Shown here piece by piece: positions 55,671-64,000 of a stretch of DNA of 64,000 nucleotides (the stretch's first letter is position 1; each line of letters opens with the position of its first letter). Position numbers and translations under genes: made by a program. Source of the DNA: JAQUTK01 sp963677415. Lineage in GTDB: Bacteria > Bacteroidota > Bacteroidia > Bacteroidales > JAQUTK01. The notes under the pieces were generated by a model, which saw nothing but the letters and a program-made list of their open reading frames with translations, ran no database searches and was not told the DNA's origin. The stretch is from the NCBI GenBank assembly GCA_963677415.2, contig CAXXFJ010000013.1:62001-126000 (forward strand), given 5' to 3'.

Positions 55671-57992
55671 TTAAAAGATAGCAATCTCATCCAAGAAGAG
55701 AAAAGAAGGTGCTCCTTTATCCTGATGCCAGTCCGGCAATACCGGAGTACGCTTTACCACAACCTTGACAAAGTGCGTTTTCACCGGATAAAAGCTCAGC
55801 TCATAGTCATATATCTTGTCGGGATCTTGCTTTGTCACTTCGGGGATCTTCTTAGACATTATCTCTTTAAAGTTCGTTCCATCCTCCGATGAGAAAACAG
55901 CAAAAGAAGAAGGCCCCATGATCCAGGCATCTTTCATTACAATGGCTGATATCTGAATGTTATATATCTCAGTCTCAACCTTCAAATCGAAAACAGCTTC
56001 GGCATCAGAAGATTGAAAACCGATCCATCGTCCTGATTTGTAGTTTAAGTCACCCTTTAAACCATCATTCAAGACTTGTGCAATATTCTTTGTATATCCT
56101 CCGATTGGTTTTTGAAGAAGTGTGATTGGCTTCAAACTTGCTTTGTTCAATCTGATCCTCTCGGTAAATACCCTGTTATTTCCGGAAGAACAAATGAGAA
56201 CAGCAGAAAGATCAGCATAACCTCCTATGGTAAACATTCCATTGTATTTTGTAGAAGAGCGGGTCGGTATCGATCCGTTCAATGTATAATAAATGTCGCC
56301 TGCTATCTGTGACTTGAAAGTCACCTCTACCGTTCCCTGTTCTGCATTCGGTTTTATCTCCGCTTGCACATCAAAAAGATTCTTGGCATAATTATATCCT
56401 ATGGCAAAATAAAGATCAATCAAATGAGGCAAACGCGTTAGAAAATCACCGTAATTCTTCTTTTTCGGCATTGTCCACTGCACCTCACTCATTGCCGCAA
56501 TGCGCGGCATAACCATATACTCTACCTGTTTGAAGTCCTTCATATACTCTGTCCATACATTGGCTTGAACTCCGATAATATGCTTTTTTTCTTCAGGAGT
56601 CAGTACATCAGGTATCGGTTCAAAGCCATACACATTTTCTATTGGCAGATAGCCACCGATTGCTTCCGGCTCGTTAATGGTGTCCAACGATTGATAGTGA
56701 TCAAAGTAAGCAACCGTATTGGGGGTCATAATCACGTCATGTTTTTGCTGAGCTGCAATTATCCCGTTATCTATATCTGTCCATGCCATCACAGTAGCAT
56801 TAGGAGCCAATCCTCCTTCCAAAATCTCATCCCATCCAATGATACGACGGCCTTTTCCATTCAGAAACTTTTCTACACGCGTTATGAAATAACTCTGCAA
56901 CTTATCTTCCGCACTGTGATTTTCATCGGTTATCAAGCCTTCTGCTTTTATACGTGCCTGGCAAGATGGACATTGAGCCCAACGTTCTTTCGGGCACTCA
57001 TCACCTCCGATATGGATCAATTTAGAGGGGAATAAGTCTATGACCTCAGATAATACCCCTTCAACAAAATCAAACGTGCTTTCTTTTCCCGGACAGAGTA
57101 CATCATTGGCAATTCCCCATTTCTTCATTACTTCATAAGGTCCACCAGTACAGCCAAGTACAGGATAAGAAGCCAATGCAGCTAACATGTGTCCCGGCAT
57201 ATCTATCTCAGGAATGACAGTAATATAACGCTCCTGTGCATACGCCACGATATCACGGATCTGCTCCTGAGTATAAAATCCTTCTTGAGGAGTGTCATCA
57301 TATTTGTTCGTGTTGTGACCGATTACAGTCTCGCTCCGTTTCGAGCCGATCTCTGTAAGTCGAGGGTAACTCTTGATTTCAATGCGCCAACCCTGATCAT
57401 CAGTGAGATGCCAGTGAAAAACATTTTGATTATGCAGAGCCAGTATATCGAGATATTCTTTCACCTCATTGACTGTCATGAAGTGACGACTCACATCCAG
57501 CATCATACCTCTGTAACTGAAACGTGGATAGTCATTGATCTCCACACCAGGTAGTATCAGAGCAGAAGAGTTGATTGAAGAAGGCAGTGACTTACGGAGT
57601 GTTTGTATCCCATAGAAGTTACCGGCCTCGGAAGCTCCTTTGATTGTCACACCTTTTTCAGACACATTCAACTGGTAGGCCTCCTTGTTCGCCGACTTCA
57701 ACCCCGTGCTGAGTATAATGGCATTGGAAGCACTATCTCCTTCTGCAACCTTCAACTCAAGACCGGCAGCTTTGAGGTAACCAGCAAGAAACTCCGCATT
57801 CTTCTTCAGGAGTTTGTTACCTGGAGTGTACAAAATATAAGTATTGCTGCTGAGTGTAAATACACTTCCCTCCGATTGGATAATCTCCTGCGGTAAAGGG
57901 ATTGTTTCATAATTGACTTGCACCTTATCAGCACAAGAAGAGCAGATAAAAACTGCGACAGATAGCAATGATAGTTCCTTTAATAAGTTCAT
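55671..57992 (-). CDS. GH20 beta-N-acetylhexosaminidase lipoprotein with C-terminal accessory domains
   Basis: A 773-aa lipoprotein (lipobox FICSSC; a Cys at 17 or 20 is lipidated). GH20b domain, then barrel with YRGMMLDVSRHFMTVNEV, FHWHLTDDQGWRIEIKS and the Asp-Glu pair in IHIGGDECPKERW (about 330). It is a paralogue of the downstream GH20, with long stretches alike. After residue 545 it adds a chitobiase-type/fn3-like segment (DIYYTLNGSIPTRSSTKYN) and an F5/8 type C (discoidin) fold (GRWIGFQSSDAEAVFDLKVE ... ILPDWHQDKGAPSFLF) likely to bind sugars. Acts on terminal GlcNAc, probably of N- or O-glycans. It follows the mannosidase gene by about 20 bp. Confidence 0.95.
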   Translation of the reverse strand: MNLLKELSLLSVAVFICSSCADKVQVNYETIPLPQEIIQSEGSVFTLSSNTYILYTPGNKLLKKNAEFLAGYLKAAGLELKVAEGDSASNAIILSTGLKSANKEAYQLNVSEKGVTIKGASEAGNFYGIQTLRKSLPSSINSSALILPGVEINDYPRFSYRGMMLDVSRHFMTVNEVKEYLDILALHNQNVFHWHLTDDQGWRIEIKSYPRLTEIGSKRSETVIGHNTNKYDDTPQEGFYTQEQIRDIVAYAQERYITVIPEIDMPGHMLAALASYPVLGCTGGPYEVMKKWGIANDVLCPGKESTFDFVEGVLSEVIDLFPSKLIHIGGDECPKERWAQCPSCQARIKAEGLITDENHSAEDKLQSYFITRVEKFLNGKGRRIIGWDEILEGGLAPNATVMAWTDIDNGIIAAQQKHDVIMTPNTVAYFDHYQSLDTINEPEAIGGYLPIENVYGFEPIPDVLTPEEKKHIIGVQANVWTEYMKDFKQVEYMVMPRIAAMSEVQWTMPKKKNYGDFLTRLPHLIDLYFAIGYNYAKNLFDVQAEIKPNAEQGTVEVTFKSQIAGDIYYTLNGSIPTRSSTKYNGMFTIGGYADLSAVLICSSGNNRVFTERIRLNKASLKPITLLQKPIGGYTKNIAQVLNDGLKGDLNYKSGRWIGFQSSDAEAVFDLKVETEIYNIQISAIVMKDAWIMGPSSFAVFSSEDGTNFKEIMSKKIPEVTKQDPDKIYDYELSFYPVKTHFVKVVVKRTPVLPDWHQDKGAPSFLFLDEIAIF

Positions 57993-58012
57993 AAGATGAA
58001 TGTATTATATTC

Positions 58013-60598
58013 TTATTGATAGGTTTCACGCAAATGATGAAGAGTCACGCCCACTTTACTGGAAGCTGATAGTTGAGGAGAGGTTATGATCACCTCTTTC
58101 TCTTCGCCCGGGAGGAGGTCAAAGAAGTTGTCGCTGAACCGTGCACCCTGCACCGGAATCTCTATAAAGAGATCCTTTACCAGTTTGTCGGTCTTCAACG
58201 TAAGGGTATATTTTCCATCTTCGTATTTCAGCTCTTTGGAGATAGTAGGAACAGGTAATTCCATCTCTTTTGGATTGCAAAAGAAGAATATGCGCCGTGT
58301 CAGCTCTTTTCCATTCAAGTCAGTTACAACTGCTTCCAAACAACTGTTCTTCTTCTGATCTTCGTTGAGCCAGGATTCGACAGGATATTCAGCGAACAGT
58401 GTTGAGGTATTTGCCGGAATAGTCAATGGCATTTTCTCTTCATTCAACACCTTTCCGTCAAAGCTTATCAGTCGGAGACGGCACTTTGTCTCAGTATTTT
58501 GCAGTTTATCTGTTAGCACAAAGAACTTTAGTGCTCCATCCTTCTCCATTAAACTGAGAGCAGGCGATGCAAAAGCCCGTTGAGCCTGGTATTGTAATGC
58601 TTTCCAATTGCCATAGTAGTCAATGCTGGACCAGGAAACAACCGGCCAGCAGTCGTTGAGCTGCCAATAAACAGTACCCATGCAATAGGGACGATTGCGG
58701 CGTTGTGCGTCAAAACCCATTCGCATACCCATTCCCTGCATCACTAACCCGACATAGACAAAGTCCTCAAACTTCTTTGGAACACGATAATACATTTCCA
58801 TATATTGACGGATAGCTGTATTACCAATATAACTTTTCTGGTGCACTTTCATCACCTCCGATTCCAGTTCGTAATCGGCAGGAGTAGCAAAAGTCGCAAT
58901 GGTCTTCATCTCCGGAAAAGCCTGGAAACCAAACTCACTTGAGAAACGGTTCTTACGTTGTTCAAAAGCCTCAAAAGGCATCCGTCCATGCCATACTCCC
59001 CAGTCATGAACATCGCGAATACCAAACAAATCAGGTCTGCCCCAGTTTGCCACATACGGCGAACCATGTACATAGTATTTGCTTGAATCAAGTTCCATCA
59101 CTTTAGCGGGCAACAATCCACGGAAAAGACGGTCATATCCTTTTAAGAAGCCTTGCATTACACTGTCACTGTAGTGATAAGTGGCTTGCAGTCCCCAATA
59201 TTTCAGAGCTTCCAGTATTTCATTGTTACCGCACCACATTGCAAGGGAGGCATGATTGCGCAAGCGACGAATATTATAATCAGCTTCCGCTGACACCTTA
59301 CTCAGAAAAGCAGAATCTGTTGGATACGGCGAACAGGCAAACATGAAGTCCTGCCAGACCAGAATACCATGTTCATCCGCTTCATTATAAAAGCGGTTAT
59401 CTTCGTAGACACCACCACCCCACACACGGACCAGATTCATATTGGAAGCCTGAATATCATCGAAGGTACGATGATAGATGGAATCCGTGACACGAGGTAA
59501 GAGCAGGTCATTGGGGATATAATTGGCACCTTTAGCATACATAGGCTTCCCGTTCACCTTGAAATAGAATGACTCACCGTTGCTGTCTTTTTCGGCAATC
59601 ACCTCAATACTACGCAACCCGATGCGTTCTTTTGCAGAAGCGATAGTATGAGTCAGGAGAGAAACTGTAGCCGTAAAATCATATAAAGCAGGCGTTCCCC
59701 ATCCATTGGGCATCCATCTTTCCGGGTCAGCAATCTCCATTGGGAGTGTGACTTTATTCTCTCCTTTTTTCAACCAGACCGGTTTGGAAACGATGATCTC
59801 TTTCTCATTTCGAACAGCTTTAACCGTAATGTTTGCCGGCATATTCTTCAATGAATGGATCGTAATCTCATTGCTCACCCTTGCCTGTTTCTCTCCGACA
59901 GACAACTGATTGACGTAAAAGTCTTCTATTCTGGCTGTATCATAAAAAGTAAGTGATACCGGACGCCAGATTCCACTCGTCACCATCCTCAGACCCCAGT
60001 CCCATCCAAAATGATAAGGAGCCTTGCGGGAATAGACACTCAGATGCTTATCACTATGATCATTATCAGCCGGATACTCAAAGCCATTGGCTTCATATTG
60101 CGGCATCACATACGTAATCGGTGAATGGAAATAGAGACGGAGTTTATTCGTACCTTCCTTTAAGAAGTGGCGCACCGAAAGGGAATATCCAACAAACATA
60201 TTATCAGAGCGAAGTATCAATGAGTCATTCAGATACACGTCGGCATAGGTATCCAGTCCTTCGAAAGTAAGCAGTGCATCCCCTCGTTTCAATTGCGAAG
60301 ATGTGACGTCAAACTGAGTCTGATAGATCCAGTCTTCATTTTCCACCCATTGAATTGCTTTTTCATTCGTTCCGATATTGGGATCCGGTATGAGTTTGTG
60401 TGCCAGTAAGTCCTGATGGACTGTTCCCGGGACTACCGCATCGCGCCACTCGTTTCCTGATGATTGCTTAAATTGCCAACCGCTGTGCAGTACAATAGTA
60501 TCCGGCTTCTTCGAACAGGAGATGCCGATCAAAATCAAAGTGAAAAATGCACTAACCTTCAGTAGAGTGAAATGCTTTTCAAGTAAAGAATATTTCAT
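58013..60598 (-). CDS. GH2 beta-mannosidase lipoprotein
   Basis: An 861-aa lipoprotein (Cys28 in LIGISC) of the beta-mannosidase branch of GH2, cleaving the core beta-1,4-Man of N-glycans or mannans. N-terminal sugar-binding sandwich (LHSGWQFKQSSG, VPGTVHQDLLAHKLIPDPNIG), barrel with NLVRVWGGGVYEDN and acid/base Glu in AMWCGNNEILEA, nucleophile Glu in FSSEFGFQAFPEM, and GTVYWQLNDCWPVVSWSSID near the active site. Layout and length match Bacteroides mannosidases. The start at 60598 is preferred because the predicted promoter covers 60626-60633, ruling out the 60628 ATG. First gene of the operon mannosidase-GH20-GH20. Confidence 0.94.
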   Translation of the reverse strand: MKYSLLEKHFTLLKVSAFFTLILIGISCSKKPDTIVLHSGWQFKQSSGNEWRDAVVPGTVHQDLLAHKLIPDPNIGTNEKAIQWVENEDWIYQTQFDVTSSQLKRGDALLTFEGLDTYADVYLNDSLILRSDNMFVGYSLSVRHFLKEGTNKLRLYFHSPITYVMPQYEANGFEYPADNDHSDKHLSVYSRKAPYHFGWDWGLRMVTSGIWRPVSLTFYDTARIEDFYVNQLSVGEKQARVSNEITIHSLKNMPANITVKAVRNEKEIIVSKPVWLKKGENKVTLPMEIADPERWMPNGWGTPALYDFTATVSLLTHTIASAKERIGLRSIEVIAEKDSNGESFYFKVNGKPMYAKGANYIPNDLLLPRVTDSIYHRTFDDIQASNMNLVRVWGGGVYEDNRFYNEADEHGILVWQDFMFACSPYPTDSAFLSKVSAEADYNIRRLRNHASLAMWCGNNEILEALKYWGLQATYHYSDSVMQGFLKGYDRLFRGLLPAKVMELDSSKYYVHGSPYVANWGRPDLFGIRDVHDWGVWHGRMPFEAFEQRKNRFSSEFGFQAFPEMKTIATFATPADYELESEVMKVHQKSYIGNTAIRQYMEMYYRVPKKFEDFVYVGLVMQGMGMRMGFDAQRRNRPYCMGTVYWQLNDCWPVVSWSSIDYYGNWKALQYQAQRAFASPALSLMEKDGALKFFVLTDKLQNTETKCRLRLISFDGKVLNEEKMPLTIPANTSTLFAEYPVESWLNEDQKKNSCLEAVVTDLNGKELTRRIFFFCNPKEMELPVPTISKELKYEDGKYTLTLKTDKLVKDLFIEIPVQGARFSDNFFDLLPGEEKEVIITSPQLSASSKVGVTLHHLRETYQ

Positions 60599-60625
60599 AG
60601 CGCTTTCATTTTCAATAGACTTCGG

Positions 60626-60633
60626 CAAAGATA
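60626..60633 (-). promoter_or_regulatory. Predicted promoter -7 element of the GH2-GH20-GH20 operon
   Basis: TATCTTTG on the minus strand, 28 bp before the chosen GH2 start. Confidence 0.6.
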
Positions 60634-60749
60634 TATAAATTTACGGTTTACTACTATATCTCCGGGACGATATGTATACAAAGAGCCCAATAGCTCGCAA
60701 GAATGTAAGCAAAACAGGAGCGAGCAAGTAAACCCTGTTAGAGCCCAAC

Positions 60750-60773
60750 TGCCACACAGCATATTGTGTGGCA
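60750..60773. repeat. Inverted repeat in the intergenic region
   Basis: Arms TGCCACACA / TGTGTGGCA around GCATAT, between the beta-propeller operon end and the GH2 promoter. A possible weak terminator, no T-run. Confidence 0.5.
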
Positions 60774-60898
60774 TGGCTTGGTGCACTTGGTGCATTGAAA
60801 TCAAGGGTTCCACCCTTTTGCACAATGAAAATAAAAAAATAAATATTTCAAAGGCTTGTTTCATGGAAGTCTTAGGCTTTATTGATGGGAGGTTCTGT

Positions 60899-62152
60899 TT
60901 ATTCTTTCCAATGAATAGTGCGGATAATCGGGTTGGCATCATCAGCCAATGGTTCTATTAAGCGTTGGAATTTTCCCTCTTGATCTTTTAGCTTTGCCTC
61001 CACTCCTTCGGAGAAGAATCCTTTGTATACCTCTTCGTCATTTTTCAGATCCTCAACAGAAAGGCAATAAATATCTTTGCGAGTCATAATATTCGGCCCA
61101 CCATCCAAATCATTCACAATATAGTTTGTGTAATAGGTGACACTACCATCCTTCAAGTCGCACAACACCCAATAATTAACCCGATCATTTTGAGAAACAT
61201 AAGGAGGTTCTAGTCTGTATTCATCTATGGAAGAATAATATCGCACATATAACAGAAGCTTGTCTTTTAAAACAGTCATTACCAACACTAATGGTTGAAG
61301 TAGAAAAGAGGTTCCATTGTTATAGTAGTCCTCTATGACGTATTTGTTTTTTGGTATTATCAGACATAAAGGGCGCACTTCCTTGCCCCGTGCCTCAAAT
61401 ACAGTATCACAGTCTAAAATACCAAATCTGTAATAGGCATCAGATGAAGAGGGTGGAGATACTGTTGACATTCCTAACTGATTACATCCTGATTCTTTGT
61501 TTTTATCCCATAGTTCTTGCAAATACTTTTTCTTCTCCTCTATTTGTGTTTTGCTCATTCTATCAGTATTGACTTTCACATTGTTGAGCCCGTCAATGAT
61601 ATCAATTTTATAGGAATTTTCATCATAAACATAAATCAGGTGATTATAAACCATGCGTATAGGATCATACAAGTATTTTCCTTTCAAACTCTTTACATAC
61701 CTTCCATTTTCATCGTATACGACTACACGGTCATCGGATGAGTAGCAATAAACCCAATTATTTATAGCATCAACCCGAAAGAAGTCATTCCTTGGCGGGT
61801 AAAGATATTCCTCAGGGCCTTTACCTAAATTACCAACTTGATGCATATACTTTCCATCTTTATTAAAGCAAAGAATCTTGTTATTGGTAGCAGTGTAAAA
61901 CCGGTCTCCATACTGAACGCCATCCTTTGTCAATGTCTCCTTCGTTGTCTCCAACGCTACATAACTCACGCTGTCCGCCAGTTCAGATAGCAGCAGCGGT
62001 TCAACACTTGAAGGGGGAGCATTCAGATGGAAAGTTACGAGTCCTTTTTGACTATCGGCATTTGTCGAATCCGCTGTCTTCTTTCCACCGCAGGCAACAA
62101 GTGTCAGGGTAAGCAGTAGCAGGATGTGTTGGTGGTACTTAATGTGTTTCAT
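60899..62152 (-). CDS. 6-bladed beta-propeller lipoprotein, paralogue 1
   Basis: A 417-aa lipoprotein (lipobox LVAC, Cys21). It belongs to the Bacteroides 6-bladed beta-propeller (DUF4934-like) family, NHL-like sheets of unknown ligand often near polysaccharide loci. Seen: conserved FHLNAPPSSVEPLLLSELAD and VSYVALETTKETL after the lipobox, blades with CFNKDGKYMHQVGNLGKGPEEY and VYDENGRYVKSLKGKY, and a C-terminus LKDQEGKFQRLIEPLADDAN. No catalytic motif is seen; binding or sensing is an inference. Nineteen bp follow paralogue 2. Confidence 0.85.
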   Translation of the reverse strand: MKHIKYHQHILLLLTLTLVACGGKKTADSTNADSQKGLVTFHLNAPPSSVEPLLLSELADSVSYVALETTKETLTKDGVQYGDRFYTATNNKILCFNKDGKYMHQVGNLGKGPEEYLYPPRNDFFRVDAINNWVYCYSSDDRVVVYDENGRYVKSLKGKYLYDPIRMVYNHLIYVYDENSYKIDIIDGLNNVKVNTDRMSKTQIEEKKKYLQELWDKNKESGCNQLGMSTVSPPSSSDAYYRFGILDCDTVFEARGKEVRPLCLIIPKNKYVIEDYYNNGTSFLLQPLVLVMTVLKDKLLLYVRYYSSIDEYRLEPPYVSQNDRVNYWVLCDLKDGSVTYYTNYIVNDLDGGPNIMTRKDIYCLSVEDLKNDEEVYKGFFSEGVEAKLKDQEGKFQRLIEPLADDANPIIRTIHWKE

Positions 62153-62171
62153 TCTTCAAGTATTTTTATGT

Positions 62172-63386
62172 TTATTCTTTCCAGTAGAAAGTTCGGATAA
62201 TCGGGTTAGCATCATCAGACAATGGTTCTAACAGGCGTTGGAACTTTCCTTCCTGATCTTTCAATTTGGCTTTTACACCTTCGGTAAAGTAGCTGTTGTA
62301 TATTTCTGTATCATTCTTCAGGTCTTCGACGGAGAGGCAATTAATATCCTCATTACCAGAATTAGGAACTAAAATATTGGGGCCACCATCCAAATCATTA
62401 ACGATATAGTCTGCATAGTATGTCGTTTTTCCTGTTTTCATATCACATAACATCCAATAATTGGTCTTGTTCTCAATCGAAGTATAATAGCGAATATATA
62501 AAAGTATTTTATTCTTTAAAACATGCATTCTCAAGATTAATGGTTGATGTAACATTTCTTCTTCTGTATCTTCATAAAAATCAGCATAAACATACTTATT
62601 CTCTGGGCTAAACAAACAATATGGACGAATTTCATTGTTATATGCTTCAAAAACGGTATCAGAACAAAGAACATTCCACATGAAGAAGGCATCTTTCGAT
62701 GTATAAGTAACTCCGCCTAGTCCGGGTGCAGCGTAACCATTTATTTCTTTATATTTTTCATCCTGTGCATTCCAATATTGAATTACTTGACTGCTAACCC
62801 TATTAATACATTTTATTTTATCAGTACGGGTATCTATGATGTATATGGAATCACGAGTATAAATGCAAGCATCTTTATTATAGACTAAGGACATAATAGT
62901 ATAGTCCTTTCCTGTTAATGATTTTACATATCTCCCGTTTTCATCGTAGACAATAATTATTCTGCCGCTTGAGTAACAATAGACCCAATTAGTCGTTATA
63001 TCAACTCTGACTTTTCGGTTGTCGTTGCTCGGCCACATATATTCTTCCGGTCCTTGACCACATTTACCAACCTGATGTAGAAGATATCCATTATTGTCAA
63101 AACAGAATATATTCTTGTTGACAATCGTATAGAATCGATCTCCATACTGGACACCATCTTTTGTTAATGTCTCCTTCGTTGTTTCCAACGCTACATAACT
63201 CACGCTATCCGCTATTTCAGATAGCAGCAGCGGTTCAACAGTTGAGGGCGGAGCATTCAGATGGAAAGTGACGAGTCCGTTTTGACTATCGGCATTTGCT
63301 GAATCAGCTGACTTCTTTCCTCCGCAGGCAATAAGTGTCAGGGTAAGCAGTAGCAGGATGTGTTGGTGGTAGCTAGTGTATTTCAT
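62172..63386 (-). CDS. 6-bladed beta-propeller lipoprotein, paralogue 2
   Basis: A 404-aa lipoprotein of the same family (lipobox LIAC). The N-terminal ~110 and C-terminal ~75 residues are nearly identical to paralogue 1 (GLVTFHLNAPPSTVEPLLLS, LKDQEGKFQRLLEPLSDDAN), but the middle blades differ strongly. Upstream AAGTATTTTTATGTTTATTC also repeats between genes. It belongs to the same probable transcript. Confidence 0.85.
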   Translation of the reverse strand: MKYTSYHQHILLLLTLTLIACGGKKSADSANADSQNGLVTFHLNAPPSTVEPLLLSEIADSVSYVALETTKETLTKDGVQYGDRFYTIVNKNIFCFDNNGYLLHQVGKCGQGPEEYMWPSNDNRKVRVDITTNWVYCYSSGRIIIVYDENGRYVKSLTGKDYTIMSLVYNKDACIYTRDSIYIIDTRTDKIKCINRVSSQVIQYWNAQDEKYKEINGYAAPGLGGVTYTSKDAFFMWNVLCSDTVFEAYNNEIRPYCLFSPENKYVYADFYEDTEEEMLHQPLILRMHVLKNKILLYIRYYTSIENKTNYWMLCDMKTGKTTYYADYIVNDLDGGPNILVPNSGNEDINCLSVEDLKNDTEIYNSYFTEGVKAKLKDQEGKFQRLLEPLSDDANPIIRTFYWKE

Positions 63387-63405
63387 TCTTCAAGTATTTT
63401 TATGT

Positions 63406-64000
63406 TTATTCTTTCCAGTGAATAGTGCGGATGATTGGGTTGGCATCATCAACCAACGGTTCTAATAGGCGCTGGAATTTGCCTTCCTGGTCCTTTAGCT
63501 TTGCTTCCACACCTTCGGTAAAATAGCTGTTGTATATCTCTTCATCGTTTTTCAGGTCCTCAACTGAGAGGCTATAAATATCATTGCTAGCCAAAATATT
63601 TGGTCCTCCATCTAAGTCATTTATAATAGAGTTTGTGTGGTATGTCACATTGCCATCTTTTAAGTTGCACACAACCCAGTAATTATAATCTTCAGATGGA
63701 ATGTATTGTACATACAAGAGAAGTTTATCTTTAAATACATACATTCCAAGAATGAGTGGTTGATTCTTTCTATTCACGATCTCTCCTTCATTGACAAATA
63801 AATTTTTTAATTCATATTTATTTATCGGGCATAACAGACAAAAAGGAGAGACTTTACCCTCATGTGCCGTATATACTGTATCATGCTCAAATATATTCCA
63901 TTCATAATATGTATCTTTAGTCTGATATGAAACGGGCTGCATTTCTCGCAAAATATACATTTCTTTATTCATTTTACTATACCCTTGAATCTCATCCATC
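63406..64000 (-). CDS. 6-bladed beta-propeller lipoprotein, paralogue 3 (5' end outside window)
   Basis: The last 197 codons or so of a third copy, open to the window edge. It shares the C-terminal LKDQEGKFQRLLEPLVDDAN and LDGGPNILASNDIYSLSVED with the other two; the visible M at 63999 is internal. The run continues beyond the window. Confidence 0.85.
   Translation of the reverse strand, partial: MDEIQGYSKMNKEMYILREMQPVSYQTKDTYYEWNIFEHDTVYTAHEGKVSPFCLLCPINKYELKNLFVNEGEIVNRKNQPLILGMYVFKDKLLLYVQYIPSEDYNYWVVCNLKDGNVTYHTNSIINDLDGGPNILASNDIYSLSVEDLKNDEEIYNSYFTEGVEAKLKDQEGKFQRLLEPLVDDANPIIRTIHWKE

Noticed and set aside
56565..57035. Antisense open frames in the GH20 genes
   Set aside because: Parallel shadow frames appear at the same place in both paralogous GH20 genes, so they mirror shared coding sequence and not separate genes.

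Overview
The window looks like a Bacteroides chromosome segment (order Bacteroidales). The support is the Bacteroides-type promoter signature (TTTG, 19-21 nt, TAnnTTTG) in front of many genes, an rRNA operon with Ile and Ala tRNAs in the spacer, a complete Na+-translocating NADH:quinone reductase operon, a HU-CCDC81/SPOR protein, DUF4248 and BT4734/DUF3987 proteins, and dense carbohydrate-active enzymes (PL11, CE12, GH2, GH20, GH29, GH92). The genus is inferred from gene content; the species is not determined.

Layout. 1-9.2 kb is conserved core: the 3' end of a TamB-like gene, an NhaC-type antiporter, yigZ, a serine-biosynthesis cluster (serC, serA, DUF1015), and a secreted rhamnogalacturonan lyase/acetylesterase pair. 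9.2-27.0 kb is an accessory island, AT-rich at its left end. It starts with a P-loop ATPase gene framed by two long, imperfectly palindromic direct repeats that resemble integron attC sites, with a 70-aa gene and a decayed tyrosine recombinase behind it. Next comes a complete four-gene Qat anti-phage operon (qatA-B-C-D). Then follows a more GC-rich module (acidic-tailed 219-aa protein, DUF3987 protein, DUF4248 protein, and an N-acetylmuramoyl-L-alanine amidase broken by one in-frame stop). Last is a 1715-aa secreted mosaic protein with six 363-bp repeats, and directly upstream of it a second decayed copy of the same recombinase. The two recombinase relics are direct repeats about 15.8 kb apart and bracket the island.

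27.2-33.1 kb is nqrABCDEF. 33.3-37.2 kb is a large secreted GH2 beta-galactosidase. 37.5-42.9 kb holds a frameshifted HU-CCDC81/SPOR gene, a chorismatase-like (Rid-fold) gene, a MATE transporter and the ABC-F translation factor ettA. 43.0-48.0 kb is an rRNA operon on the minus strand (16S, tRNA-Ile, tRNA-Ala, 23S, 5S) with two tandem consensus promoters at 48.17-48.35 kb and a strong terminator. 48.4-49.1 kb is non-coding and rich in small palindromic repeats.

49.2-60.6 kb has a nitroreductase followed by exo-glycosidases (GH29 fucosidase, GH92 mannosidase, two GH20 hexosaminidases, GH2 beta-mannosidase), which together could strip fucose, Man, GlcNAc and core beta-mannose from host N-glycans. 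60.9-64 kb is a tandem run of three paralogous 6-bladed beta-propeller lipoproteins, the third cut by the window edge.

The best candidates for new biology are the attC-like cassette array with its recombinase relics next to Qat, and the rapidly expanding CARDB-repeat/GH16-like/hydrolase secreted protein.
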